From: Actinorugispora endophytica
GTDB lineage: Bacteria; Actinomycetota; Actinomycetes; Streptosporangiales; Streptosporangiaceae
Direction: 5' to 3'
NCBI RefSeq assembly: GCF_004363075.1
Contig: NZ_SNYN01000001.1
Coordinates: forward strand, 749,602-813,601
DNA length: 64,000 nt
Below the pieces are notes generated by a model. It saw only the letters and a list, made by a program, of their open reading frames with translations. It was not told the origin of the DNA and made no database searches. The translations under genes were made by a program, and so were the position numbers. This document shows, in pieces, positions 8,554 to 16,809 of this stretch (position 1 is its first letter; every line of letters starts with the position of its first letter).

Positions 8554-9003
8554 ATGGCGCGTAGCAGTGTCCTGGCGCAAGCCACCAGAGTCACTCCCAG
8601 AGCTTCCAACCGGAACGTACTGACCGAGGCCAGCCTCATGAGGGCCGGTGAAGTACAGGTCGTACTGCGAATGTCCGACGGCAGGGAACTGTCCCTTCCC
8701 TCCGAACTGGTCGAGGTCCTCATCGCCTCGGCCGGTGAGCTGGCCGACGGGCACGCGGTCACCGTGCTCGCCTCCGAGGTCCAGCTCACCCCGGCCGAGG
8801 TCGCCGAACTGCTGGGCTTCTCCAGGGCGTTCGTCGTACGGCTCCTCGACTCCGGCGACATCCCGTCGGAGCACCTCCCCGAAAGCCGCCACCGGGTGGT
8901 TCGCCTCGCCGACGTCCTCGCCTTCCAGGCCCGCCGCGACCGTCACGGGAAAGGGCGCCGCCAGATTGCCGAAGCCGTGGACACCTCCGAACTCCCGTAC
9001 TGA
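8554..9003 (+). CDS. Excisionase-type HTH protein (orphan antitoxin-like)
   Basis: A 149-aa protein. Residues about 85-130 form a MerR/excisionase-like HTH_17 domain (LTPAEVAELLGFSRAFVVRLLDSG, then HRVVRLADVLAF). The N-terminal part carries a beta-rich GEVQVVLRMSDGRELSLP segment. Proteins of this build are often the DNA-binding antitoxin of a PIN-domain toxin pair. Here the sequence after the stop decays at once into DUF397 debris and no PIN gene is found, so it appears orphaned. GGAG lies 7 nt before the ATG. It could also be a free-standing regulator. Confidence 0.7.
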   Translation: MARSSVLAQATRVTPRASNRNVLTEASLMRAGEVQVVLRMSDGRELSLPSELVEVLIASAGELADGHAVTVLASEVQLTPAEVAELLGFSRAFVVRLLDSGDIPSEHLPESRHRVVRLADVLAFQARRDRHGKGRRQIAEAVDTSELPY

Positions 9004-9067
9004 CCGAGCACCGCACCGACCATTCAAGAAAGCACTCCGTTGCTGGTCTTTGTCGTCGCCGGGGAAG

Positions 9068-9145
9068 AACGAGGACGGCCTCGACGCGTTCGTCGTGTGA
9101 TCCGCTCTGGCTGGACCTGCGCCATTGATCGTGTCGGCGGTTCAC
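9068..9145 (-). pseudogene. N-terminal DUF397 remnant
   Basis: On the minus strand a GTG at 9145 begins NRRHDQWRRSSQSG, which matches the start of the DUF397 gene at 7935 (NRQHSQWRTSSYSG). The bases before it also match the leader of that gene (GGAACTACT, GGCCGGATCAG). After about 20 codons the match ends. The remaining bases of 9004-9345 hold no other gene. Confidence 0.6.
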
Positions 9146-9345
9146 AGTAGTTCCTTGGCTGATCCGGCCCATGGGTTCGGCCGGTTCAGGTGGATCGGCT
9201 CCGTACCGCACCCCAGCCGTGGCCATTGCAGGCCAATCGCTTTACGCGCGGTCGCTCCCCGCGTACCGTCGTGCGGTGGACGTGGCTTCTGCATGCCCGA
9301 AACCGGGTGGGAGCCCACACCCTCGACAATTGAAGCGGAGACATC

Positions 9346-12300
9346 GTGCGGCGTCGGCAGCGGCTCGGACTACTCCTCCAGCTGTTTCTCGTCCTCGCGG
9401 CGAGCCTTCTCGGGGTCGTCACGAACTACGCGACGAACGACGGCAACGCCCCGTTTCCGCTGAACATCCTCGAACGCGCCGCTCTGCCTGGTCTGGCTCT
9501 ACTGCTCGTGGCACTGGTCATCGGCCACTTCGTCGCCTACCGGTTGGAGAACCCTCCCGACCCCGAGTTGACCTGGGACCGGTCACGCATTCCGTTTCCC
9601 GGTCTGGAGGCGTTCAACGAGGACGAGGCAGCCGTCTTCTTCGGCCGCGACGTCCAGATCAGCGAGGTCGTGCGCCGTCTGCACGAATCGGGAACCGACA
9701 CCCCGGCCCGCTTCGTCACCGTCGTCGGGGCCTCGGGCAGTGGCAAGTCCTCCCTTGTACAGGCGGGGGTGCTCCCGCGGCTCCGCGCGCAGAGATGGAT
9801 GGTTCTCCGGCCGATCGTTCCAGGCACCGATCCCCTCGGTGCACTGGCCCGGAGTCTTTCCGATGTTCTGGACGAATCGGTGGAATCGGTGAGCCGGCGA
9901 CTCCGCAGATCCGAGACGGAGCTGGCTTCGCTGCTGGCCAGAGCTCGGCGTGAGAAAGGACGCAGGCTCGGCCGCACCCTCCTGGTAATCGACCAGTTGG
10001 AGGAGTTGGCCTCGCTCAGCGGGGAACGCGACCGGAACCTGTTCCTGGCCTCTGTTACCGAAGCCTTGCGCCGAGATCGGCATCTGCGGGTCGTCGCGAC
10101 TCTGCGGGTGGAGTTCCTCGGTGACCTGCTCTCCGGTGAGCACTCCCGGCTCTTCACCAGCCCGGTGGCGATCGGCGCCATTGACCGGGCCGGCCTGGCG
10201 GAGGTGATCGAACGTCCCGCTTCGTTGGCGGGCCTGCGGTTGGAGCCAGGACTGATCGAGCGAATCGTGGCCGACACCGGCAGCGGTGACGCGCTCCCCC
10301 TTCTCGCGTATCTGCTCCAGGAGCTCTACCTGAGCGTAGGGGCTGGCCGCACCGCGACCCTGCACGACTACGCGGCTCTGGGCGGAGTAGGGGGCGCGCT
10401 CTCTCGGCACGCCGACCAAGTGGTCGCGGAGCTACGTGATGACGGTGACCCCGCCGAGGTACTGCGCGTGCTGCTGCTCTTCGTGACAGTGACGAGCGAG
10501 GACGCCACCCGGCGACGGGTCCCGTTGGGGAGTTTGGAACCCGCGCAGCGGCGGATCGTGGACGCGTTCGTCGATGCCCGCCTTCTGGTATCCGACGTCC
10601 ACGACGGCAGCCCCACCGCGCAGGTCACCCACGAGGCGCTGTTTCGCCAGTGGGCGCCGCTGCGCCAGGAGGTCCGGACCCACGCCGAACGGCTCAGGCA
10701 ACGCGCCGAACTGGAAAGGTGGGCCGCCGACTGGGAACGGTCCGAACGCAGTCCGGACTACCTGCTCGGCGGTCAGCGGTTGGCCCTCGCCGAGCAGTGG
10801 CTTGACGGCCTGCGGCAGGTGGGGCAGGAGACCTCCGAACTCGTGGCGTTCGTGGAAGCGTCGAAACGCCGTGACCAGGGATTCCTCCTACGTGTGTCCA
10901 AAGGGATCGCCGAATACGTCTTGGCCAACGTCGAGCAGTACCCGGAACTGGCTGTTCTGCTGTCCCTCGCCGCGTTGAGCGAGTGCGCGCCCACACCCGT
11001 GGTCCAACGCGCGCTGATGGCGGCGCTGTCCTTCAGCCATGGGCGTCTGGTACTGAAGGGGCACACGGATACGGTCCGCAACATCGCCTGGTCACCTGAC
11101 GGGACCATGATCGCGACCGCGTCGCGGGACGGGACGGCCCGGGTCTGGGACGCGGAGACCGGTGAGACGACGCGGGATCTCACGGGACACCTGGGGATGG
11201 TGGAAATGGTTGCCTGGTCCCCCGACTCCACCCGTCTGGCCACCGCGTCCCGGGACCGCACGGTGCGGTTGTGGGACGTGGCGACGGGGGAGAGCACGAC
11301 ACGGTTTGCCGACGCGACCGACGTGGTGCGCGGGGTGGCCTGGAGCCCTGACGGTCGCTGGATCGCGGGGGCCTCCCGGGACCGCGTCGTACGGGTGTGG
11401 GAGGTGGCCACCGGGCGCCTCTCGGCAAGTCTGGTCGGTCACGAGGACAATGTCCTCGGCATCAAGTGGTCCCCTGACGGGGATCGGCTGGCAACCGCCT
11501 CACACGATCAAAACGTCATCGTGTGGGACATCATCAGCGCGAAGCCCCAACTGGTTCTGCGAGGGCATCAGGACTTCGTCGAAGGTGTCGACTGGTCACC
11601 GGACGGCCGGTCCATCGCCACGGCTTCAGGGGACCACACGGTCAGGGTATGGGACGCCTCGGACGGGCGGCAGAGCCTCCTGATCCGCGGCCACCGCGAC
11701 CGCGTGTGGAACGTCGTCTGGTCCCCCGACGGAAAAAGCCTGGCCACCGCATCGGCGGACCGAACCGCGCGGGTCTTCTCCGCGTCGGACGCCGACGAGA
11801 AGGCCGTACTGCGGGGACACGATGACGGTGTCTGGGGCGTTGCCTGGTCCCCCGATGGGCGGCGACTGGTGACGGGATCAGAGGACGGGACCGCTCGTGT
11901 GTGGGATCTCATTCCACAGACGGTGGAACGGAAGGTCCACACCTCGCACACCGCATCCGTGACGTCGGTGCGATGCGTCCGGGATTGGGCGGTGATCGTC
12001 AGCGCGGCAGAGGACGGAACCGTTCGGTTGGGTGGACTCGGCGAGAACGACGGTGCGTCCTCCCTTCATCAGCACGGTGGCAAAATCCGCGCTGTCGCGT
12101 GCTCCCCCGACGGGCAACGCTTGGTCTCCTGCGGTATCGACCGCCGAGGGGTGTTGTGGTTCGTCGGTGGCGAACGGCAACCGGTCATCCTCGACCATGA
12201 CAGTGCCATCGTTGAATCGGCGGCCTGGTCGCCTGACGGAACCCGGTTGGCCACCGGTGCCCAGGACCGGTCCATCAGAATCTGGGACGCGTTCGACGGT

Positions 12301-12906
12301 TCTCTTCTCACAGTGCTCACCGGCCACCAGGACTGGGTGGTGGGTCTGGACTGGTCACCCGGCGGAGGGATGATCGCCTCGTCCTCCGACGACCGGACCG
12401 CGCGGGTGTGGGACCTGTCCACGGGACGCGAGCGGTTTGTTCTGCACGGGCACGACAACTGGGTTGACTCGGTGTCGTGGTCACCGGACGAGAGCCACCT
12501 GGTCACCTCCTCGGCCGACTGGACCGCACGGATCTGGAACATCTCAACAGGGACGCAGAGCGCGGTCCTGCGCGGCCACGAAGGCCGGGTGCCGTGCGTG
12601 TCCTGGTCACCCGACGGCACCCGGATCGCCACCGGGTCCTACGACCGGACGGTGCGTTTGTGGGAGCCACGCGACGGTTCCGAGATCGGCGTAATCGGTA
12701 TGCACCGCGATCGGGTGACTTGTGTCGACTGGACATCCGATGCCAGGAGCGTGGTCTCGGGTTCCTTCGACACCACAGTTCGTGTATGGCCCGCCGAGGT
12801 CGATCTGGAGCGGCTCCAGCTCCTGGCGCGGAGACGGGTCTTCCGATCCTTGACGGTGGAGGAACGCCGGGCGCACATGCTGGCCGTCGCCGAGGACGGT
12901 CAGTAG
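9346..12906 (+). CDS. Membrane-anchored nSTAND NTPase with 14 WD40 repeats
   Basis: An 1186-aa protein. Two hydrophobic segments at about 7-27 and 46-65 anchor it in the membrane. A conserved FPGLEAF..FFGRD box and a P-loop NTPase follow (Walker A GASGSGKSS at about 128, Walker B LLVIDQLEEL at about 213), as in the nSTAND family. A helical linker leads to a C-terminal array from about residue 572 with 14 WD40 units (each with an SPDG and a VRVWD-type end), enough for two seven-bladed propellers. Units 8 and 9 are the least regular. STAND proteins act as ligand-gated switches; several bacterial ones are defence sensors, others are signalling proteins in development. The GTG start is preceded by GCGGAG. 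The last 7 bases overlap the convergent NIPSNAP gene. Confidence 0.88.
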   Translation: MRRRQRLGLLLQLFLVLAASLLGVVTNYATNDGNAPFPLNILERAALPGLALLLVALVIGHFVAYRLENPPDPELTWDRSRIPFPGLEAFNEDEAAVFFGRDVQISEVVRRLHESGTDTPARFVTVVGASGSGKSSLVQAGVLPRLRAQRWMVLRPIVPGTDPLGALARSLSDVLDESVESVSRRLRRSETELASLLARARREKGRRLGRTLLVIDQLEELASLSGERDRNLFLASVTEALRRDRHLRVVATLRVEFLGDLLSGEHSRLFTSPVAIGAIDRAGLAEVIERPASLAGLRLEPGLIERIVADTGSGDALPLLAYLLQELYLSVGAGRTATLHDYAALGGVGGALSRHADQVVAELRDDGDPAEVLRVLLLFVTVTSEDATRRRVPLGSLEPAQRRIVDAFVDARLLVSDVHDGSPTAQVTHEALFRQWAPLRQEVRTHAERLRQRAELERWAADWERSERSPDYLLGGQRLALAEQWLDGLRQVGQETSELVAFVEASKRRDQGFLLRVSKGIAEYVLANVEQYPELAVLLSLAALSECAPTPVVQRALMAALSFSHGRLVLKGHTDTVRNIAWSPDGTMIATASRDGTARVWDAETGETTRDLTGHLGMVEMVAWSPDSTRLATASRDRTVRLWDVATGESTTRFADATDVVRGVAWSPDGRWIAGASRDRVVRVWEVATGRLSASLVGHEDNVLGIKWSPDGDRLATASHDQNVIVWDIISAKPQLVLRGHQDFVEGVDWSPDGRSIATASGDHTVRVWDASDGRQSLLIRGHRDRVWNVVWSPDGKSLATASADRTARVFSASDADEKAVLRGHDDGVWGVAWSPDGRRLVTGSEDGTARVWDLIPQTVERKVHTSHTASVTSVRCVRDWAVIVSAAEDGTVRLGGLGENDGASSLHQHGGKIRAVACSPDGQRLVSCGIDRRGVLWFVGGERQPVILDHDSAIVESAAWSPDGTRLATGAQDRSIRIWDAFDGSLLTVLTGHQDWVVGLDWSPGGGMIASSSDDRTARVWDLSTGRERFVLHGHDNWVDSVSWSPDESHLVTSSADWTARIWNISTGTQSAVLRGHEGRVPCVSWSPDGTRIATGSYDRTVRLWEPRDGSEIGVIGMHRDRVTCVDWTSDARSVVSGSFDTTVRVWPAEVDLERLQLLARRRVFRSLTVEERRAHMLAVAEDGQ

Positions 12907-12931
12907 GCCCGGGTCACTTCGCGCACGTCGG
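12882..12931. repeat. 50-bp direct repeat, left copy
   Basis: This copy covers the last codons of the WD40 gene (AVAEDGQ) and the last codons of the convergent NIPSNAP gene. It matches 14689-14738 with a single mismatch. Confidence 0.9.
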
Positions 12932-13199
12932 TGCTGACCAGGTAGTCCTTGGGGTCCAGGCTCATCGCCTCGCGCTTGGGCGAGGCCCAGTACTGCTGGT
13001 TGCGCTCGGCGAACGTCTCGGGGCCGTCGTAGGCGATGGTCCACACGAACTGGTTGCGCTCCCGGTCGATCCACGCCCCGTCGAGCACGAACCCGAACTC
13101 CAACCGCAGCGGGACGATCTCCGACCGCCACCGCTCCACCCACTCGTCGAGCAGGCCCTCCTTGACCGTGTACGTGCGCAGTTGAGTAGTTCCGGACAC
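12900..13199 (-). CDS. NIPSNAP-family protein
   Basis: A 99-aa protein of the dimeric alpha/beta-barrel NIPSNAP type: QLRTYTVKEGLLDEWVERW at the start, a central GAWID..NQFVWTIAYDGPETF, and YWASPKR. Bacterial members are small cytoplasmic proteins without an established reaction. It converges on the WD40 gene and overlaps its stop by 7 bp. The last ten codons lie in a 50-bp repeat that recurs after the HAD gene. Confidence 0.85.
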   Translation of the reverse strand: MSGTTQLRTYTVKEGLLDEWVERWRSEIVPLRLEFGFVLDGAWIDRERNQFVWTIAYDGPETFAERNQQYWASPKREAMSLDPKDYLVSTDVREVTRAY

Positions 13200-13306
13200 C
13201 TGTTCCCCCAGTCGAACTGTCGGATCTTCCCGCCATTCTCCCCAGGGCGGCGCCTCGCGGAGACGGCCCGGGCCGGAAAAGGCCCGGACCGCTTCCCTGG
13301 GATATC

Positions 13307-13340
13307 AAAAGAGAAGCGCGCCGAGGCGGCGGTTCTGGGC
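13307..13340 (-). pseudogene. Short DUF397 fragment
   Basis: Thirty-four bases on the minus strand encode AQNRRLGALLF followed by a stop, matching the core strand of DUF397 (TQNRHLGALLF). Bases around it are unrelated. It sits directly behind the stop of the CGNR gene. Confidence 0.55.
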
Positions 13341-13347
13341 ATCGGCG

Positions 13348-13920
13348 TCAGGTGGCTTCCCCGGGCTCGCGACTCTCGGCCAGGGCCGAGGCTCGTCTGC
13401 GGGCCCGATACGCCGCGGCCTTGACGCGGTTGCCGCACTCGTCCATCCCGCACCAGGTGCGCCGGGCGCCGCGCGATCGGTCGAGGTAGATGCGGGCGCA
13501 GTTGGCGCGACCGCACTCCTTGAGACGGGCCCGGGGGTCGGCGAGCACGGCGATACCGCTCCTCGCCAGTTGGGAGAGCACGGCGAGGATGCCCCCCGAC
13601 ATACGCAGCCCCGCGTCTGCGAGCTCGACCGTGGGGACCGGCCCAGCGGCCGTGCCGTTGACGATTTCGAGGCTGCCCGGGTCGAAGGGCCGATCGAGCA
13701 CGCGGTCGAGAGCGAGCCGGTAGACGGCTTCCCGCAGTGACAGCGCGGACTCGAAGGCTGCGAAGTCGGCGGTGACACCGTCGGGGAGCCCGTCGCATTC
13801 GGCCACCCACCGCTCAAGGTCGGCGGGCGTGGCCAGGAGATCGACGGGCTCGTCTCCACGAGACCTGACGGTGCCGGCCAGGTCGAGAGCCGGGTTGCCG
13901 CTCACGAACGCGAAATCCAC
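13348..13920 (-). CDS. CGNR zinc-finger protein (ABATE domain)
   Basis: About 190 aa. The N-terminal part (FVSGNPALDLAGTV, then WVAECDGLP) is the ABATE ligand-like domain, and the C-terminal 45 residues form the CGNR zinc finger with CGRANCARIYLDRSRGARRTWC and the name-giving CGNR. Such proteins are putative DNA-binding regulators. GTG at 13920 is chosen as start since the domain begins there; the ribosome site is poor and a longer frame exists. It is divergent from the HAD gene, with ACCGGT-containing repeats in the spacer that could be its operator. Confidence 0.8.
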   Translation of the reverse strand: MDFAFVSGNPALDLAGTVRSRGDEPVDLLATPADLERWVAECDGLPDGVTADFAAFESALSLREAVYRLALDRVLDRPFDPGSLEIVNGTAAGPVPTVELADAGLRMSGGILAVLSQLARSGIAVLADPRARLKECGRANCARIYLDRSRGARRTWCGMDECGNRVKAAAYRARRRASALAESREPGEAT

Positions 13921-14002
13921 GTCACCATCTTGACCGGTAACGGCACCGATGACAAGATCGTCACCGGTTGAACAGGTGACGCCGAGGCGAACGGGGAAAC
14001 GC

Positions 14003-14713
14003 ATGGCCGGGATCCGCGACATCGAGGCCGTCGTCTTCGACGTCCTCGGAACGCTGGTGGACGAACCCGGCGGGCTGCGAGCGGCGATCCGCGACGCGCT
14101 GCCGACGTCCGACGACGCGTCCGCCGACGAACTGCTCGCCTTGTGGCAGCGGTACGTCGAACGGGAGCAGCACCGCATCGCGCGAGGGCACCGCGCCTAC
14201 GCCGGCACCGAGATCATCGACGCGGAGGCCGCTCAACGGGTGGCCGACCATGCCGGACTCACCGATCCGGCGGCCATCGCCCGACTGGCCACAGCAGGTC
14301 AGCGCCTTCCCCCCTGGGGCGACTCCGTCGCCTGTCTCGAACGGCTCGCGCGGCGGTTCCCCGTGCTCGGGCTCTCGAACGCCGGTTCCACCGCTCTGCT
14401 GCGGCTCAACGCGCACGCCGGGCTGCGCTGGCACCAGGCCCTGTCCTCCGAAACCGTTCTCGCCTACAAACCGGCTCCGGAGGTCTACCAACTCGCCATC
14501 GACACCACCGGATACCCGGCCGAACGTGTGCTCATGGTCGCCGCCCACGCCTGGGACCTCCGCGGAGCCCAGGCGAGGGGCATGCGGACCGCCTACGTCC
14601 AGCGACCGGTCGGGGATCCGCCGACGAACTACGACCGCTTCGACTGGCGCTTCAACGGGCTCGACGAACTGGCCACCGCGCTGACGGCGGCCGTCGCCGA
14701 GGACGGTCAGTAG
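14003..14713 (+). CDS. HAD-family hydrolase (haloacid dehalogenase type II-like)
   Basis: A 236-aa protein with HAD motifs in order: VVFDVLGTLVDE near residue 10 (nucleophile Asp), LGLSNAG (motif II Ser), YKPAPEVY (motif III Lys) and MVAAHAWDLRGA (motif IV Asp). The last resembles L-2-haloacid dehalogenases, which keep HxxD here, although a phosphatase activity is also possible. GGGGAAACGC precedes the ATG. The end of the gene (AVAEDGQ) is inside a 50-bp repeat shared with the WD40 gene, so its native C-terminus may have been replaced. Confidence 0.82.
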   Translation: MAGIRDIEAVVFDVLGTLVDEPGGLRAAIRDALPTSDDASADELLALWQRYVEREQHRIARGHRAYAGTEIIDAEAAQRVADHAGLTDPAAIARLATAGQRLPPWGDSVACLERLARRFPVLGLSNAGSTALLRLNAHAGLRWHQALSSETVLAYKPAPEVYQLAIDTTGYPAERVLMVAAHAWDLRGAQARGMRTAYVQRPVGDPPTNYDRFDWRFNGLDELATALTAAVAEDGQ

Positions 14714-14738
14714 ACCCGGGTCACTTCGCGCACGTCGG
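14689..14738. repeat. 50-bp direct repeat, right copy
   Basis: Identical to 12882-12931 except for one base. It covers the last eight codons of the HAD gene and, behind it, an orphan copy of the NIPSNAP gene's 3' end. Confidence 0.9.
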
Positions 14739-14746
14739 CAACGAAC

Positions 14747-14811
14747 GCGGTGATCTTGACGTCAGCGTTCTGCAAAACGGACAAAATAAACGTCAACGTC
14801 AAGATCACCGC
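14747..14811. repeat. Family A palindrome, divergent copy
   Basis: Sixteen-base perfect arms GCGGTGATCTTGACGT (14747-14762) and complement (14796-14811) enclose a 33-nt AT-rich loop, between the convergent HAD and DUF397 genes. Probably a shared terminator. Confidence 0.75.
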
Positions 14812-14822
14812 AGTTCTGACCT

Positions 14823-15014
14823 TCAGAGGGCGTCGTGCTTGGCGGCGGTGAGGAAGGCGCGCCACTCGGCGGAGTCGAAGAGAAGCGCGCCGAGGTGGCG
14901 GTTCTGGGTGTCACGCACAGCGGACGCCTCGGGGGTGTCGGCGACCTCGACGCAGTTGGCGCTGTTGGCGTTGGTGTAACTGGACGTACGCCAAGCGACT
15001 GTGCTGAGGTCCAT
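14823..15014 (-). CDS. DUF397 protein paired with XRE regulator
   Basis: A 63-aa DUF397 protein (WRTSSYTN, CVEVADTPEASAVRDTQNRH, LFDSAEWRAFL). It lies 31 bp downstream of the XRE/DUF5753 regulator in the same direction, the standard arrangement for this pair, and is likely co-transcribed. Its 3' 130 bp are nearly identical to those of the copy at 7935, while the 5' parts differ. Confidence 0.87.
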   Translation of the reverse strand: MDLSTVAWRTSSYTNANSANCVEVADTPEASAVRDTQNRHLGALLFDSAEWRAFLTAAKHDAL

Positions 15015-15045
15015 GAGGCACCATCTCGTTTCGGAACAAGCCAGT

Positions 15046-15879
15046 TCAGAGCAGGCACGCCATGAACTCCGCAGAATCCTCAACGGAGAGGGCCGTCGCC
15101 TGGATTCGGTCGTAGATCAGCTTATGGCGCTTGATGCCGGTTTCGTCCTCGACGTATTGGCCGTCATCCGGCGACTCGAAGAAGACCACCGAGTCGGTCC
15201 CGCCCTCGAAGCCGAGGATCACGAAGGGAATGGTTCCCCCCGCGTGTGCCCCTGCCTCGAAGGGGATCACCTGGATGTTCACGTACTCCCGTTTGGAGAG
15301 TTCGAGCAGATGCCGTACCTGGTCGCGCATCACCTCGGCTCCGCCGACCTGTCGCCGTAGGGCGGCCTCGTCGATGACGGACCAGATCGACGGCGGTACC
15401 GACCGATTGAAGATCGCGTCCTGGCGTTCGAGTCGCGCTCTGGTCCGGTTCCGGGCTTCGGGTTCGGAGATGTCGGCCGCTCGCTCCATGAGAGCGGCGA
15501 TGTAGTCGGGGGTCTGGAACAAGCCGGGAATCAAGCCGACAGTGAAGTCCTGGATCTCGGTCGCCTCAGCCTCGAACTCGATGAAGTGGCCGGGGAACAG
15601 GTCCTTGTACCTGAACCACCACTCTTTGCTCCTGCGGGACTGCAGGGCGATCTCCACCAGCTTGCGGCCTTGTTCTTCGGATGCCTGGTAGAGACGGCAC
15701 AGTGCCATCACGTCGGCGCTGTTGATCCGCTGGAAGCGTCCGGTCTCGATACGCAGGATCTTCTGTCGGTCCCATCCCATCTCCTTGGACACGTCGCTTT
15801 GGGAGAGACCTGCTTCGTTGCGCAGTCTCCGCAACTGGATGATCAGGTGCCGCCGTCGGACCGGCATCGCCTTGGACAT
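15046..15879 (-). CDS. XRE-family regulator with DUF5753 domain
   Basis: A 278-aa regulator. Residues about 10-65 are an XRE helix-turn-helix (LRRLRNEAGLSQSDVSKEMGW, then KILRIETG), and the remainder is the DUF5753 domain (EWWFRYKDLFPGHFIEFEAEA, IPGLFQTPDYIAAL, then VIPFEAGAHAGG). Such regulators are widespread in Streptomyces and Nocardiopsis and usually act with a DUF397 partner, here the gene 31 bp downstream. The spacer toward the divergent ATPase gene holds a nested palindrome likely to be its binding site. Target genes beyond this locus are unknown. Confidence 0.9.
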   Translation of the reverse strand: MSKAMPVRRRHLIIQLRRLRNEAGLSQSDVSKEMGWDRQKILRIETGRFQRINSADVMALCRLYQASEEQGRKLVEIALQSRRSKEWWFRYKDLFPGHFIEFEAEATEIQDFTVGLIPGLFQTPDYIAALMERAADISEPEARNRTRARLERQDAIFNRSVPPSIWSVIDEAALRRQVGGAEVMRDQVRHLLELSKREYVNIQVIPFEAGAHAGGTIPFVILGFEGGTDSVVFFESPDDGQYVEDETGIKRHKLIYDRIQATALSVEDSAEFMACLL

Positions 15880-15920
15880 GACTGCCTTTCCCTCTGATGG
15901 AAGTGGTTTCGACGATGATA

Positions 15921-15981
15921 TACAACGGCCTGAACTTCTCATTACCGGATAAATGAACCATAGATTTATCAGGCTGTTGTA
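15921..15981. promoter_or_regulatory. Nested palindrome in the XRE/ATPase intergenic region
   Basis: An outer inverted repeat TACAACGGCCTGA / TCAGGCTGTTGTA (15921-15933 and 15969-15981, one mismatch) encloses an inner GATAAAT / ATTTATC (15948-15954 and 15964-15970). The region is AT-rich for this genome. It is well placed to control both the XRE gene and the ATPase gene. Confidence 0.6.
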
Positions 15982-16050
15982 TTTTCAGGCTTACGACTCC
16001 ATGATGGAGACCAGAAGAAGCACTCACGCCGCCACCGGCGGCCTGGTCCT

Positions 16051-16566
16051 GTGGGGGTACTCGTGTTGTCTGTGGTGTCGTCTGGGGCGTTTTCGCCGGT
16101 GCGGTGGGAGCCGCGTATCTACGAGGGGTCGCTGAAGCAAGCCGCTGTCGTGCGTTCGCACGTGCGCAAGGACCTGGGCGGGTTCGCTCCGGGGCTGGTG
16201 GACGACGTGGAGTTGTGCGTCTCGGAGCTGTTCGCCAACGCGGTGGAGTACACCGCCTCCGGAGGCGAGGGCGGGGAGGTCGTACGGCGGTTGTCGCTGC
16301 CCGAGGCGGGGCTGCTGCGGGTGGAGGTCGCCGACGGCGGCTTCACCGACACCCGGCCCGTTGTGGCGGAACTGGCCGGGGACGACTGGTTCACCTCCGA
16401 ACGCCACCGGGGCCTGCTCATGGTGTCGGCGATCGCGAAGAGCTGGGGCTTCTACCCGGTGTACGCCCACCCCACCCTGAACCTGGGCCTGGTGGTGTGG
16501 GCCGACCTACCCCTGGACCCCGCACAAGTCCCGACCGGCCTCCCCCGGTTCGTGCACACCACCTGA
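16051..16566 (+). CDS. ATP-binding protein, RsbW/HATPase_c_2 family
   Basis: A 171-aa protein of the anti-sigma-factor kinase fold. The N box is VELCVSELFANAVEYT, the G1 box VEVADGGF, and the G2 box HRGLLMVSAIAKSWGF. Small proteins of this family in actinomycetes are often single-domain Ser/Thr kinases that act on anti-anti-sigma factors, or orphan regulators next to XRE/DUF397 pairs, as here. The start is a GTG; a second GTG nine codons later is also possible. Confidence 0.8.
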   Translation: MGVLVLSVVSSGAFSPVRWEPRIYEGSLKQAAVVRSHVRKDLGGFAPGLVDDVELCVSELFANAVEYTASGGEGGEVVRRLSLPEAGLLRVEVADGGFTDTRPVVAELAGDDWFTSERHRGLLMVSAIAKSWGFYPVYAHPTLNLGLVVWADLPLDPAQVPTGLPRFVHTT

Positions 16567-16596
16567 ACCACAGCCCCCGAGCGGCGTCTCCTCAGC

Positions 16597-16652
16597 GATC
16601 TTGACGTTTTCGGGGTCTCGGACGCGGTTGAGACCCCGAAAACGTCAAGATC
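16597..16652. repeat. Family A palindrome, copy 2
   Basis: Perfect 23-bp arms on GATCTTGACGTTTTCGGGG (16597-16619 and 16630-16652) with a 10-nt loop, starting 31 bp after the ATPase stop. Probably acts as its terminator. Confidence 0.85.
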
Positions 16653-16809
16653 ACCAAGAAAAACGGACACCACGGACAACCGGAGCGCCAACCGCCCCTC
16701 CTCCGACCCGCGCGCCGTCGCCGCCCCGTCACGGCCCCCGGCCCCGCACCCCCTCGACGACCACCACGGCCGCCACCCCGAAAAGACCCCCGGAAAGGAC
16801 CCGACACCC

